The notes below the pieces were generated by a model, which saw only the letters and a program-made list of their open reading frames with translations, was not told the origin of the DNA and made no database searches. 49,746 bases of DNA, from the NCBI RefSeq assembly GCF_030063445.1, contig NZ_JASITD010000030.1, positions 1 through 49,746 on the forward strand. The letters run 5' to 3'. The position numbers and the translations under genes are program-made. Source of the stretch: Hymenobacter sp. H14-R3. Lineage in GTDB: Bacteria; Bacteroidota; Bacteroidia; Cytophagales; Hymenobacteraceae. Shown here one piece after another: positions 32,597 through 41,758 of the stretch (positions are counted from its first letter, which is position 1; every line of letters begins with the position of its first letter).

Positions 32597-35284
32597 ATGC
32601 GCTACCTACTCTCCCTTTTCCTCCTCCTCCTCACCGCCGCCGCTGTGGCGCAGCCCACGGCGCGGCAGTCTATCAACAGCAACTGGCTGTTTCGCAAGGG
32701 CGATGGCACCGATTTCAGCAAAAGCCCGCCGACGGCGGCTGGCTGGGAGCCGGTGAGCCTGCCCCACACCTGGAACGCCCAGGATGCCTTTGATGATGTG
32801 CCGGGCTACTACCGGGGCGCGGGCTGGTACCAGCAGACGCTTTTTGTGCCCGCCGGGCCAGCCGGGCGGCGCGTGTACCTGGAGTTTGAGGGGGCCAACC
32901 AGGTGGCCGAGGTGTACGTGAACGGCCAGAAGGCCGGCGAGCATCGGGGCGGCTACACGGCCTTTCGGGTGCCGATTGAGCAGCTGCTGCACCCCGATGC
33001 GGCGGCCGGCAATGCGGTGCTGGTGAAGGTGGACAACAGCTACAACGCCGACATTGCGCCGCTCACGGCCGACTTTACTTTCTACGGCGGGCTCTACCGC
33101 GAGGCCTCTTTGCTAACGGCCGGGCCGGTGCATTTCGACCTCGATAACTACGCCAGCGGCGGCATTTTCCTCACCACGCCCCGCGTGTCGGCCGAAGCTG
33201 CCGAGGTGGTGGCCAAGGCCACGCTCGTGAACGATGGCCGCGCCCCGCGCCGGGTGGTGCTCACGCAGCAGGTGCTCGACTCGGCCGGGCGGGTGGTGGC
33301 CCGGCAGCAAAGCCGCCTCACGCTGGCGGCCGGCACGCCCCAAACGGTGGCCCAGACGTTTCGGCTGGCGCGGCCCCGGCTGTGGTCGCCGGCCCGGCCC
33401 TACCGCTACCGGGTGGTTTCGACCATTGCGGAGGCCAATACCGTGCTCGATGAGGCCAGCAACCCGCTGGGACTGCGCTGGTTCCGGTTCGATGCCGCGC
33501 AGGGCTTTTTTCTTAACGGCCAGCCCCTCAAGCTGATGGGGGCCAGCCGGCACCAGGACTACGCGGGCCTGGGCAACGCCGTGCCCAAGGCGCTGGCCGT
33601 GCGCGACGTGGAGTTACTCAAGGAGATGGGCGGCAATTTTCTGCGCATCGCCCACTACCCGCAAGACCCCGCCGTGCTGCTGGCCTGCGACCGGCTGGGC
33701 GTGCTGGTATCGGAGGAAATTCCGGTGGTGAACCAGATTACGGAGTCGGAAGCGTTTTTTCAGAACTGCAAAACCATGCAGACCGAGATGATACGCCAGG
33801 GCTTCAACCACCCATGCGTTATCCTGTGGACCTATATGAACGAGGTGCTGCTCTCCATTCGGGGCCAGGATATGAGCGATACCAAGGGCCAGGCCTACCT
33901 AAGTAGCGTGGCGCGGCTGGCCCAGGAGCTGGACGACCTCACCCACCGCGAGGACCCCGGCCGCCAGACGATGCTAGCCATGCACGGCGATTTTAAGCTC
34001 TACCGCAAGGCGGGCCTCACGGCTATTCCCCAGGTAATTGGCTGGAACCTGTACCAGGGCTGGTACTCGCCCGATTTCGAGGGCCTCGATAAGTTTCTGG
34101 ATACCCACCGCCGCGAATTGCCCGACAAGCCGCTCATTATTTCGGAGTACGGGGCCGATGCCGATGTGCGCCTGCACGCCCAAAACCCCGTGCGCTTCGA
34201 CAAAACGCCCGAGTACGCGGTGCGCTACCACCAGTACTTTTCGCAGGCCATTCTGAGGCGGCCGTTTGTGGCGGGCGGGGCCATCTGGAACCTGGCCAAC
34301 TTCGGCTCCGAGGGCCGGCAGGAGGCCACGCCGCACGTCAACGCCAAGGGCCTGCTCACCTTCGACCGCCAGCCCAAGGCTGATTATCTGTTTTACCAGG
34401 CGCGCCTGCTCACGCGGCCGTTCGTGCGTATCGGCTCGCGCGACTGGACGTTGCGCAGCGGCGTGGCCGCCGCCGCCGACTCGCTCTTCTGCGCCCAAAC
34501 CGTGGAGGTGTACACCAACCAGCCCACCGCCACGCTGCAACTCAACGGCCGGCCCCTGGGCACCCACGCCGCCGAAAACGGCGTGGCGCGCTTCCGCGTG
34601 CCCTTCACCAACGGCCTTAATCAGCTGGCCGCCAGCACGCCCGCGCCCGGCCCAGCCGGCCACGACGAGGTGGACGTTCAGTTTCAACTCGTGCCGCTCG
34701 ACCTCCAATCCCGCGCCCTGCCCTTTCAGGAGTTGAACGTGAGTATGGGTGACCAGCGCACTTTCACCGACCCGCCGCGCCAGCAGGTGTGGCTGCCCGA
34801 GCAGGCCTACCGGCCCGGCGGCTGGGGCTACGTGGGCGGCCGGATATTCGTGCAGGCCAATACCAGCCGCGTCAGCTACGGTTCCGACCGCGATATTCTG
34901 GGCACGGCCTACGACCCCATTTTTGAAACCCAGCGTATTGGTATTGAGCAGTTTAAAGCCGACGTGCCGGCCGGCGACTACGACGTGACGCTGCACTTTG
35001 CCGAGCTGCAATACCTGCCCACCGCCGAAAAGCTGGCCTACAACCTCGACAAAGCCGCCGCCGCCGGCACCACCGCAGCGGCCCCCAGCCAGCGCAGCTT
35101 CGGGGTGCGCGCCAATGGCCGGCTACTGCTACCCGATATCAGCCCTGCCACCGGGCTGCTGCCTCAAACCGCCCTCAGCCAGACGGTGCGCGTGACGGTG
35201 GCCGCCGGCCAGGGGCTGACCCTTGATTTTGTGCCCCACCAGGGCGAGGCCGTGCTCAACGGCATCCAGCTGCGGCGGCGCTAA
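32597..35284 (+). CDS. GH2 glycoside hydrolase with C-terminal malectin domain
   Basis: About 895 residues with a signal peptide ending AVAQ. GH2 architecture: sugar-binding jelly roll (INSNWLFRKGD, SLPHTWN, YRGAGWYQQ), Ig-like domain, then the TIM barrel. The acid/base Glu416 lies in LWTYMNEVLL and the nucleophile Glu517 in IISEYGADAD. A malectin-like carbohydrate-binding module (about residues 710-895) follows, with GWGYVGGR, FAELQYL and FGVRANG. GH2 members are beta-galactosidases, beta-glucuronidases or beta-mannosidases; sequence alone does not decide here. The start is ATG 32597 before the signal peptide, not the longer open frame. Confidence 0.9.
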   Translation: MRYLLSLFLLLLTAAAVAQPTARQSINSNWLFRKGDGTDFSKSPPTAAGWEPVSLPHTWNAQDAFDDVPGYYRGAGWYQQTLFVPAGPAGRRVYLEFEGANQVAEVYVNGQKAGEHRGGYTAFRVPIEQLLHPDAAAGNAVLVKVDNSYNADIAPLTADFTFYGGLYREASLLTAGPVHFDLDNYASGGIFLTTPRVSAEAAEVVAKATLVNDGRAPRRVVLTQQVLDSAGRVVARQQSRLTLAAGTPQTVAQTFRLARPRLWSPARPYRYRVVSTIAEANTVLDEASNPLGLRWFRFDAAQGFFLNGQPLKLMGASRHQDYAGLGNAVPKALAVRDVELLKEMGGNFLRIAHYPQDPAVLLACDRLGVLVSEEIPVVNQITESEAFFQNCKTMQTEMIRQGFNHPCVILWTYMNEVLLSIRGQDMSDTKGQAYLSSVARLAQELDDLTHREDPGRQTMLAMHGDFKLYRKAGLTAIPQVIGWNLYQGWYSPDFEGLDKFLDTHRRELPDKPLIISEYGADADVRLHAQNPVRFDKTPEYAVRYHQYFSQAILRRPFVAGGAIWNLANFGSEGRQEATPHVNAKGLLTFDRQPKADYLFYQARLLTRPFVRIGSRDWTLRSGVAAAADSLFCAQTVEVYTNQPTATLQLNGRPLGTHAAENGVARFRVPFTNGLNQLAASTPAPGPAGHDEVDVQFQLVPLDLQSRALPFQELNVSMGDQRTFTDPPRQQVWLPEQAYRPGGWGYVGGRIFVQANTSRVSYGSDRDILGTAYDPIFETQRIGIEQFKADVPAGDYDVTLHFAELQYLPTAEKLAYNLDKAAAAGTTAAAPSQRSFGVRANGRLLLPDISPATGLLPQTALSQTVRVTVAAGQGLTLDFVPHQGEAVLNGIQLRRR

Positions 35285-35319
35285 GGCAACCGGCTCTCCC
35301 ACCCTTCCTTCTCCCGCCC

Positions 35320-36414
35320 ATGAAACCCGTCAACCTTAAAGCGCTGGCCCAGCAGCTGAACCTCTCGATTGCCACGGTATCGCGGGCGCTCAACGACAGC
35401 TACGATATCTCGCAGGCCACAAAGGCGCGGGTGCGCCAGCTGGCCGCGCAGCTCCACTACGTGCCCAACCCGCACGCCCGCAGCCTGCGCCGCAACCGCA
35501 GCAACACCATCGGGGTCGTTGTGCCGGAGATAACTAACTCGTTTTTCTCCTTGGTTCTGAACGGCATCGAGGACGTGGCGCGGCAGCAGCACTACCACGT
35601 GCTGATTTACCTGACCCACGACGACGGGCAGCGCGAGGCCGCCGCCGTGGAGCTGCTGGCCAGCGGGCGCGTCGATGGCGTGCTGCTGTCGGCGGCCGGG
35701 GCAGCCACCGGTCCGGCCAGCGTGCGCCAGCTGGTGGAGCGCGGCATCCCGCTGGTGCTGTTTGATAGGGTATACGCGGGGCTGGACGTGGCCTGCATAA
35801 CCACCGACGACTACGCCAGCGCCCACGCCGCCACCCGGCACCTGCTGCAAGCGGGCTGCCGCACGGTGGCGCACTGCACCCTGGCCGGGCAGCTCTCGGT
35901 GTGCGCCGAGCGGCAGCGCGGCTACCGCGCCGCCCTGCTGGAAGCGGGCCTCGGGCCGGCCCAGGCCGTGGAGCTGGCCACCAGTGGCCCCGGCCCCGAG
36001 AGCCAGGCCGCCATCGAGGCAATGCTGCGCCGCCGGCCCGACGTAGATGGCATTTTTGCGGCCGTAGAAAGCCTGGCCCTGAGCAGCTACCAGGCCTGCC
36101 AGCGGCTCGGGCGGGTTATTCCGACTGATATTAAGCTTATTAGCTTTTCCAACTCGCCCGTGCTACCGCTGCTAACGCCGGCTCTGAGCACCGTGACGCA
36201 GCCGGCCTTTCGGATGGGGCAGGCGGCGGCCGAGCGGGTATTCCGGGCTATTGCCACCGGCCGCCCCGCCCGCGCCGACCAGAGCCTGGAGCTGCGCTCG
36301 GAGCTAGTAGACCGGGCCTCGACGCGGCCCGGCCCACCGCCCGGCCGCGTAAACGATTACGTGAATAAACCGCTGACTAACAGCGTCAATAGCTTAGTGA
36401 TGGCCCGACCTTAG
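35320..36414 (+). CDS. LacI-family transcriptional regulator
   Basis: A 364-residue repressor. The N-terminal HTH is NLKALAQQLNLSIATVSRAL and the hinge follows at VPNPHARSLRRNRSNTIGVV. The ligand-binding domain runs through SFFSLVLNGIEDVARQ, GIPLVLFDRV and ISFSNSPVLPLLTPALSTV. About 30 extra residues of no clear fold trail the domain. It lacks the zinc ribbon of the regulator at 15141. It lies co-directionally between GH2 and the large beta-helix gene and probably tunes the downstream part of the locus. A second LacI inside one PUL suggests two inducers or two branches. Confidence 0.9.
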   Translation: MKPVNLKALAQQLNLSIATVSRALNDSYDISQATKARVRQLAAQLHYVPNPHARSLRRNRSNTIGVVVPEITNSFFSLVLNGIEDVARQQHYHVLIYLTHDDGQREAAAVELLASGRVDGVLLSAAGAATGPASVRQLVERGIPLVLFDRVYAGLDVACITTDDYASAHAATRHLLQAGCRTVAHCTLAGQLSVCAERQRGYRAALLEAGLGPAQAVELATSGPGPESQAAIEAMLRRRPDVDGIFAAVESLALSSYQACQRLGRVIPTDIKLISFSNSPVLPLLTPALSTVTQPAFRMGQAAAERVFRAIATGRPARADQSLELRSELVDRASTRPGPPPGRVNDYVNKPLTNSVNSLVMARP

Positions 36415-36496
36415 AGGTACGGAATACGCCGGGCCGCACCGGGCCGGTGGCTATCATTTCACGTTCACTTTTCCCACCTATTTTTCATTATCTTTT

Positions 36497-39400
36497 ATGC
36501 TATACCACTACCTCCGGCGGGCCGGCTGGTGGGCGGCCTGCCTGCTGCTGACTGGCCCCGCCGCCGCCCAAACCACCCAGACCCTCACGCCTAGCGACGA
36601 TGCCTACGTGCTGACGGGCAGCACAACACTGCAAAACACCAACTACAACAACGAAACCCGCGTGGTGGTGAAGCGGACCACCAGCGGCACCGCGAACCGC
36701 AACGGATACTTGAAATTCAGCGTGATGCCCACCAACCCGAGCCAGATTGGCACGGCTACCCTCAAGGTGTGGTGCTACAAGATATCGTCCACCACGCCCT
36801 CGGAAGTGGCGGTGAGCGCCACGGGCAACAACTGGACGGAGGGGGCCATTACCTACGCCAACGCGCCGGCGCTGGGTGCAAGCCAGGGTAGCAGCGGGGT
36901 CACGGTGGGGGCCTACACCAGCATCGACGTGACGAGCTACGTGCGGACCAAGTTTCCCGCCGGCACCGCCGCCGCCGACATCTCCTTCGGCCTGAGCGAC
37001 GTGCTGAACAGCGGCAACCTGATTGAGTTTTACGCAAAGGAAGATGCCGCCAACAAGCCGCCCCAACTGGAGATTGTGACCCAGGCCACCCCCCTGCCGC
37101 CAGCTACTGACCTCACCGGCACCTACTACGTGGATGCCACCGGCGGCTCGGATGCCAACACCGGCCTGAGCGCCGCGGCGGCCTGGCAAACGCTGGCCAA
37201 GGTGAGCGCCCAGACCTTCGGGCCGGGGGCGCACCTGCTGTTCAAGGCCGGGCAGCGCTTTAGCGGGGTGCTGTTTCCGGGCGGCTCGGGCACGGCGGCC
37301 GCGCCCATTGTGGTGGACCAGTACGGCACCGGGGCGCGGCCCGCGCTCGATGGCAACGGCACCACCTACACCCTGCGGCTTGATAATCAGCAGTATTGGG
37401 AAGTCAACAACCTGGAAATCACCAACTACAACGCCGCCGAGGAAGCCGGCCAGACCCTGGCGCAGTGGGAGGCCAACAACGTGAGCCAGTGGGCCAACGC
37501 GCCCCAAACCGCGCAGTACGCCGTGGTGCGCACCAAGAAATTCGGCATTCTGGTAACGGCCCAGGACCAGGGGGCGGTGCATCACCTGCACTTCGTGAAT
37601 ATTAACATGCACGGTATCAACGGCTTCATTGATAATAATGTGGATGACAGCAAGTTCAACGGCGGCATGTTCTTCGACATTGGCGGCACTACTATTCCTA
37701 CTTATTTTGATGACCTGCTGGTGCAGGGCTGCCGCATTGCCGACATCGACCGCACCGGCGTGTCGAACCGCTCGACCTGGACCAACCGCACCCTGACGAG
37801 CAGCGTGAACTGGACCCCCACGCTCCGCTACGTGCTGCGCAACAACCTTTTTGAGCGCACCGGCGCGCAGGGCCTCATTGTGCGCGACTCGAAAAACCCG
37901 CTCATTGAGCACAACACCTTCGACCACTGCGCCATCAAGACCTCGGGCAACGCGTGCTTCAACTTCGACTGCGACGGGGCCACCTGGCAGTTCAACGAGT
38001 CGCGCTTTACCCGCGCCAACGTGGGCGATACCGACGCGGGCGGCGTAGACAGCGACTACAAGAGCAAGGGCACCATTATTCAGTATAACTACCTACACGA
38101 CAACGACTACGGCCTGCTGGTGACCGGCGGCCCCGGTGGCTTCAACGACAGCACCATTGTGCGCTACAACATATTGGAGCGCAACGGCCTGGTGGCCCAG
38201 AACAGCAGCGACGGCAAATACCAGCTAAAGGTGTCGGGCACGGCTACCCGCACCATCATTCACAACAATGTTTTCTACGTCGATTCGACCCAGACCGGCA
38301 CCAAGCCCACGCTGCACAAAATCTGGACCGACTGGCCCGACGAAACGAGCTACTACAACAACGTGTTTTACCTGCTGGGGCCGTCGCCCACCTTCGACTT
38401 GGGCAGCAGTACTAACAATTTGTTTTCCAACAATTTATACTACGGCACCACCATCGTTAACAAGCCGGTGGACGCGTACGCTGTGAATACCAACCCCGAC
38501 ATGGTAGCCCCCGGCACCGGCCCCAACGGCTACAAGCTGCAGGCCGGCTCGGCGGCCATCGCCAGGGGCCAGCTCATCCCAACCCTGCCGGCCCTGGACT
38601 ACTTCCAGAACCCCATTAACCAAGCCAACGCCATCGACCTCGGGGCGCAGCAGTTTTCGAAGGTGCCGCCCCTCGTGGCCCCGCCCGCGCTCATTCCGCA
38701 GCAGATTTTTGGTCTGGAGGATGCGTACGTGGAAGGCGGCGCTTCGACCAATATGAACTTCGGCACCGCTACCGTGCTGCGGGTGAAAAACAACCCGGCC
38801 AGCGCGGCCGCCACCCGCCAGAGCTACCTCAAGTACGACCTGAGCGGCGTGACCAACCCCGCGGCCATCGTGAGCGTGCAGCTGGTGGTGAACAGCACCG
38901 TGAACCCCAGCGGCAGCATCCCGCTGAGCGTGTTTGCCGTGAACGACGACACTTGGCACGAAACCACGATTACCGACGCCAACCAACCCGGCCGCAACGC
39001 CTACCTGACTACCCTGGTGGCCAGCGGCAACATGACCAACGCCAAGCAGTTTTCGGTCGATATCACCCGCTACGCGCTCAGCCAACTCACCGGCGACAAA
39101 ACGCTGTCGCTGGTGCTGGCCGACACCACGGGCAGCAACGTGCTGGCCAACATAGTGAGCAAGGAAGGCGCGGCCCCGCTGCAACATTACCTGCTAATTA
39201 CCACGCGCGGCACAATTGCCCCGCCGCCCGTAGCCAAGGGCAAATTCGACATCTACCTGCTCATTGGTCAGTCGAACATGGCCGGCCGGGGCGAGATTAG
39301 CGCGGCCGACCGCGATTCGCTGCGCAACGTGCTGCTCTTCACCGGCACGGGCTGGGAGAAGGCCACCAACCCCCTCAATAAATACTCGACCGTGCGCCAG

Positions 39401-40207
39401 GCCCTGAACGTGCAGCAGTTGGGGCCGGGCTACACCTTCGGCCGCAAGCTGGCCGCCCTCACGGGCCAAACCATTGGCCTGGTGGTGAATGCGCGGGGCA
39501 GCACCAGCATTTCGCAGTGGCAGAAGGGCTACAGCGGGGCCAACGACTTTGACCTCTACGAGGAGGCCGTGGCCCAGCTGCGCAAGGTGCAGGCCCAGGG
39601 CACGTTCAAGGGCATCATCTGGCACCAGGGCGAGTCGGACCAGTCGAACTCCGGTGCCTATCTGGCCAAGTTTCAGCAGCTGGTAGCCGACCTGCGCCAG
39701 GACCTGGGGGCCAATACCCCAATAGTAGCCGGTGAGCTGGGCAAGTGGCGCACCTCATCAGTGAACCTGAACGCCGTGATTCAAAGCATTCCGGCCAACG
39801 TGCCCAACGGCTACTACGTGACGGCCGACGGCCTCACGCCTCTCAACGGCGACCTCACCGGGCCGCACTTCGACGGCCCCAGCCAGCATATCCTGGGCGA
39901 GCTCTATGCCGACCGCATCGCGTCCGTGGTGTACAAAATAGTGCTGGCGACCACCCCCGCTACCACCCCCGCCGCCCAGGTGCAGGCCTACCCCTCGCCT
40001 ACCCACGGCCGCCTCACGGTAGTGCGCCCCGCCGGCACCGCAGCCACCACCGCCACCCTGCTCAACACCCTGGGCCAGGTGGTGCGCACGCTGCCCCTGC
40101 CCACCGCCGAAACCACCGCGGAGCTGGGCGGCCTGGCCCCCGGCGTATACACGCTGCGCCTCACTCTCAATGGCCAGCCCCTGACCCGGCGCGTCGTGCT
40201 GGAATAA
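36497..40207 (+). CDS. multimodular beta-helix / acetylesterase protein with T9SS signal
   Basis: 1236 residues. Order: signal peptide (1-25); a DNRLRE/CBM96-like domain (about 26-195, with DDAYVLTGS and NGYLKF); a right-handed parallel beta-helix (about 208-720, with TYYVDATGGSDANTGLS and repeated short turns typical of pectate-lyase-like folds); a second DNRLRE domain (about 732-905, with EDAYVEGG and SYLKYDLSG); and an SGNH acetylesterase (about 915-1145) with Ser926 in LLIGQSNMAGRG, WHQGESD, and His1124 in GPHFDG. It ends in a T9SS type A sorting domain (about 1158-1236: NTLGQVV, LAPGVYTLRL). It is thus sent to the cell surface or outside. It is the best candidate for the lyase implied by GH105. 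Confidence 0.85.
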   Translation: MLYHYLRRAGWWAACLLLTGPAAAQTTQTLTPSDDAYVLTGSTTLQNTNYNNETRVVVKRTTSGTANRNGYLKFSVMPTNPSQIGTATLKVWCYKISSTTPSEVAVSATGNNWTEGAITYANAPALGASQGSSGVTVGAYTSIDVTSYVRTKFPAGTAAADISFGLSDVLNSGNLIEFYAKEDAANKPPQLEIVTQATPLPPATDLTGTYYVDATGGSDANTGLSAAAAWQTLAKVSAQTFGPGAHLLFKAGQRFSGVLFPGGSGTAAAPIVVDQYGTGARPALDGNGTTYTLRLDNQQYWEVNNLEITNYNAAEEAGQTLAQWEANNVSQWANAPQTAQYAVVRTKKFGILVTAQDQGAVHHLHFVNINMHGINGFIDNNVDDSKFNGGMFFDIGGTTIPTYFDDLLVQGCRIADIDRTGVSNRSTWTNRTLTSSVNWTPTLRYVLRNNLFERTGAQGLIVRDSKNPLIEHNTFDHCAIKTSGNACFNFDCDGATWQFNESRFTRANVGDTDAGGVDSDYKSKGTIIQYNYLHDNDYGLLVTGGPGGFNDSTIVRYNILERNGLVAQNSSDGKYQLKVSGTATRTIIHNNVFYVDSTQTGTKPTLHKIWTDWPDETSYYNNVFYLLGPSPTFDLGSSTNNLFSNNLYYGTTIVNKPVDAYAVNTNPDMVAPGTGPNGYKLQAGSAAIARGQLIPTLPALDYFQNPINQANAIDLGAQQFSKVPPLVAPPALIPQQIFGLEDAYVEGGASTNMNFGTATVLRVKNNPASAAATRQSYLKYDLSGVTNPAAIVSVQLVVNSTVNPSGSIPLSVFAVNDDTWHETTITDANQPGRNAYLTTLVASGNMTNAKQFSVDITRYALSQLTGDKTLSLVLADTTGSNVLANIVSKEGAAPLQHYLLITTRGTIAPPPVAKGKFDIYLLIGQSNMAGRGEISAADRDSLRNVLLFTGTGWEKATNPLNKYSTVRQALNVQQLGPGYTFGRKLAALTGQTIGLVVNARGSTSISQWQKGYSGANDFDLYEEAVAQLRKVQAQGTFKGIIWHQGESDQSNSGAYLAKFQQLVADLRQDLGANTPIVAGELGKWRTSSVNLNAVIQSIPANVPNGYYVTADGLTPLNGDLTGPHFDGPSQHILGELYADRIASVVYKIVLATTPATTPAAQVQAYPSPTHGRLTVVRPAGTAATTATLLNTLGQVVRTLPLPTAETTAELGGLAPGVYTLRLTLNGQPLTRRVVLE

Positions 40208-40237
40208 ACCTGAAGCCTAAAGGCTGGAATACATCTG

Positions 40238-40282
40238 AAGCCCAAAGGGGTTGGGGCCAGTGGCCCCAACCCCTTTGGGCTT
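40238..40282 (+). terminator. strong hairpin terminator at the end of the PUL
   Basis: Perfect 22-bp arms (40238-40259 and 40261-40282) around one base, centred on GGGGCCAGTGGCCCC. It lies 30 bp after the stop codon of the large protein and is followed by TAATAAGG. It closes the long plus-strand cluster and may be bidirectional. A true U-tract is weak. Confidence 0.75.
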
Positions 40283-40433
40283 TAATAAGGCTACCCGCTA
40301 AGTAATTAGCTGTTAGCTAAATAGATGTAATAATCTATCAGATAGCTAGTTAAGCTTGAAAAGCAATAATCCGCGCTAGTGCTGAGTAAGAGAAGTTGAC
40401 TAACAGAACGGAGTCCGTTTAGGTTAGGCTGTT

Positions 40434-40904
40434 ATGGCCCGACCCCTCACTCCTTTTGCCCTGCCAGCCGCCGACCAGGCTGCCCTGGAAAACTTCACCC
40501 ACACAGGCTGCCGCCCGGTGCGGGCCGTGCGCCGCGCCCAGGCCCTGCTGGCCTTGGCTACGGGCATCGGCCAACAGGCGGCCGGTGAGGCCGTGGGCCT
40601 GAGCCGGCAGACCGTCAGTGAGCTGCGCCGCCGCTACGAAGCGGGCGGCTGGCAGTTCGCCCTGACCGAGGCCCCGCGCAGCGGCACGCCCCCGCGCTTC
40701 GACGGCTCCCAGCGAGCGGCCCTGACGGCGCTGGCCTGCACGCCGGCCCCGGTGGGCCACAGCCGCTGGACCCTGCGCCTGCTGGCTGACAAAGCCGTAG
40801 AGCTGGCGCTGGTAGAAACCATTTCCCACGAAACAGTGGCGCAGGTGCTCAAAAAAACGAACTGCAGCCTCACCGCCAGCAGTACTGGTGCCTGGGGGCA
40901 GTGA
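40434..40904 (+). CDS. IS630 transposase, frame A (N-terminal DNA-binding part)
   Basis: The N-terminal half of an IS630-type transposase: helix-turn-helix segments around RRAQALLALATGIGQQAAG and VGLSRQTVSELRRRYE, then PRFDGSQRAALTAL and a second HTH-like stretch reaching ISHETVAQVLKK. At the run of seven A (40851-40857) the coding sense leaves this frame. The zero frame ends in unrelated residues at 40904, while the -1 frame continues with NELQPHRQQYWCLG. The two frames together therefore encode one protein of about 388 residues. Confidence 0.85.
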   Translation: MARPLTPFALPAADQAALENFTHTGCRPVRAVRRAQALLALATGIGQQAAGEAVGLSRQTVSELRRRYEAGGWQFALTEAPRSGTPPRFDGSQRAALTALACTPAPVGHSRWTLRLLADKAVELALVETISHETVAQVLKKTNCSLTASSTGAWGQ

Positions 40905-41599
40905 ACGCGGCCTTCGTAGCCCGGATGGAGGACGTGCTGGCCATCTACGAGCGGCCTTACCACCCGCTTTTTCCCGTCGTCTGCTTCGATGAGCGGCCCT
41001 GCGTGCTGCACGGCCAACCCACCGAGCCCCTGCCGCCGGTCCCGGCCCAACCCGCCGTGGGCGCGCAGCCGGCCAAAGCCGGGCGGCCCCGCCGCGAGAG
41101 CAGTACGTATGTGCGCCAGGGCACGGCCTGCCTGCTGGCCGCCTTCGAGCCGGGCCTCGGCCAGCGCCTGGTCGAGGTCTCGGCCCGCCGCACCGGGGCC
41201 GATTATTGCCGCTTTCTGCAGCAACTGGCCGCTCACTATCCGCAGGCCGAAAAAATCGTCTTGGTGCAGGACAACCTCAACACACCTACCGACGCCGTTT
41301 TTTACCAACACCTGCCCGCCGCCGAGGCCCGCGCCCTGGCTGCCCGCTTTGAGGTGCACTACACGCCCAAAAACGCTTCCTGTCTCAACCTGGTCGAACT
41401 CGAGCTCTCCGCCATCGCCCGCCAGTGTTTGCACCAGCGCATCCCCACCCTGGACGAACTCACGGCCCACGTCGCCGCGTGCGTAGCCGAGCGCAATGCC
41501 GCCCAGGCCACCGTAAAATGGCAGTTTACCCTCGAAAAAGCGCGCGTCAAACTCGACCGCCACTATCAGAAAATTAAGGCAGCTAATTCCCCTGACTGA
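40901..41599 (+). CDS. IS630 transposase, frame B (DDE catalytic part)
   Basis: The catalytic half: first Asp in VVCFDERPC, second in VLVQDNLNTP, Glu in LNLVELELS, the DDE triad of the IS630/Tc1 group. All three are present, so the enzyme looks competent if the frames are joined. A GTG at 40901 overlaps the stop of frame A (GTGA), so separate re-initiation is also possible. The more likely product is an A-B fusion by -1 slippage on the A7 run at 40851-40857. Confidence 0.85.
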   Translation: MNAAFVARMEDVLAIYERPYHPLFPVVCFDERPCVLHGQPTEPLPPVPAQPAVGAQPAKAGRPRRESSTYVRQGTACLLAAFEPGLGQRLVEVSARRTGADYCRFLQQLAAHYPQAEKIVLVQDNLNTPTDAVFYQHLPAAEARALAARFEVHYTPKNASCLNLVELELSAIARQCLHQRIPTLDELTAHVAACVAERNAAQATVKWQFTLEKARVKLDRHYQKIKAANSPD

Positions 41600-41637
41600 G
41601 CACCCCTCCAAAAAACGAGCGTTTTCTGGAGGGGTGC
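41600..41637 (+). terminator. hairpin after the IS630 transposase
   Basis: GCACCCCTCCA (41600-41610) pairs with TGGAGGGGTGC (41627-41637) around a loop containing AAAACGAGCGTT. It overlaps the transposase stop codon and no U-tract follows. It may terminate transcription or block read-through into the element. Confidence 0.6.
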
Positions 41638-41758
41638 AGAATCCCACTGCAAGTGGTCGTTCAGCAAAACGAGCGTTCCCACAATTTGTCACGTGCCGTG
41701 AAGCTGCTTTGCTGCTTTTTTATCACTTCGTAGTCTGCCTTTAGCTTGAAAAGACTAC

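Larger units (their letters stand above)
40434..41637 (+). mobile_element. IS630-family insertion element (boundaries not resolved)
   Basis: The element contains the two overlapping transposase frames described separately and a hairpin at 41600-41637. IS630 elements insert at TA and duplicate it, but I could not find convincing terminal repeats. AAAACGAGCGTT occurs twice on the right side (41612-41623 and 41666-41677), the second copy beyond the hairpin. The element follows the PUL terminator directly. The coordinates given cover only the coding part plus the hairpin. Confidence 0.75.

Noticed and set aside
38041..38700. Calling the large protein a chondroitinase or alginate lyase outright
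   Set aside because: The parallel beta-helix is shared by several lyase, hydrolase and binding families, and I could not identify catalytic Lys/Arg positions with confidence.
40353..41753. AGCTTGAAAAG present on both sides of the IS630 element
   Set aside because: The copies are not at plausible IS ends and the element family duplicates only TA. An 11-bp match over these flank lengths could be chance.
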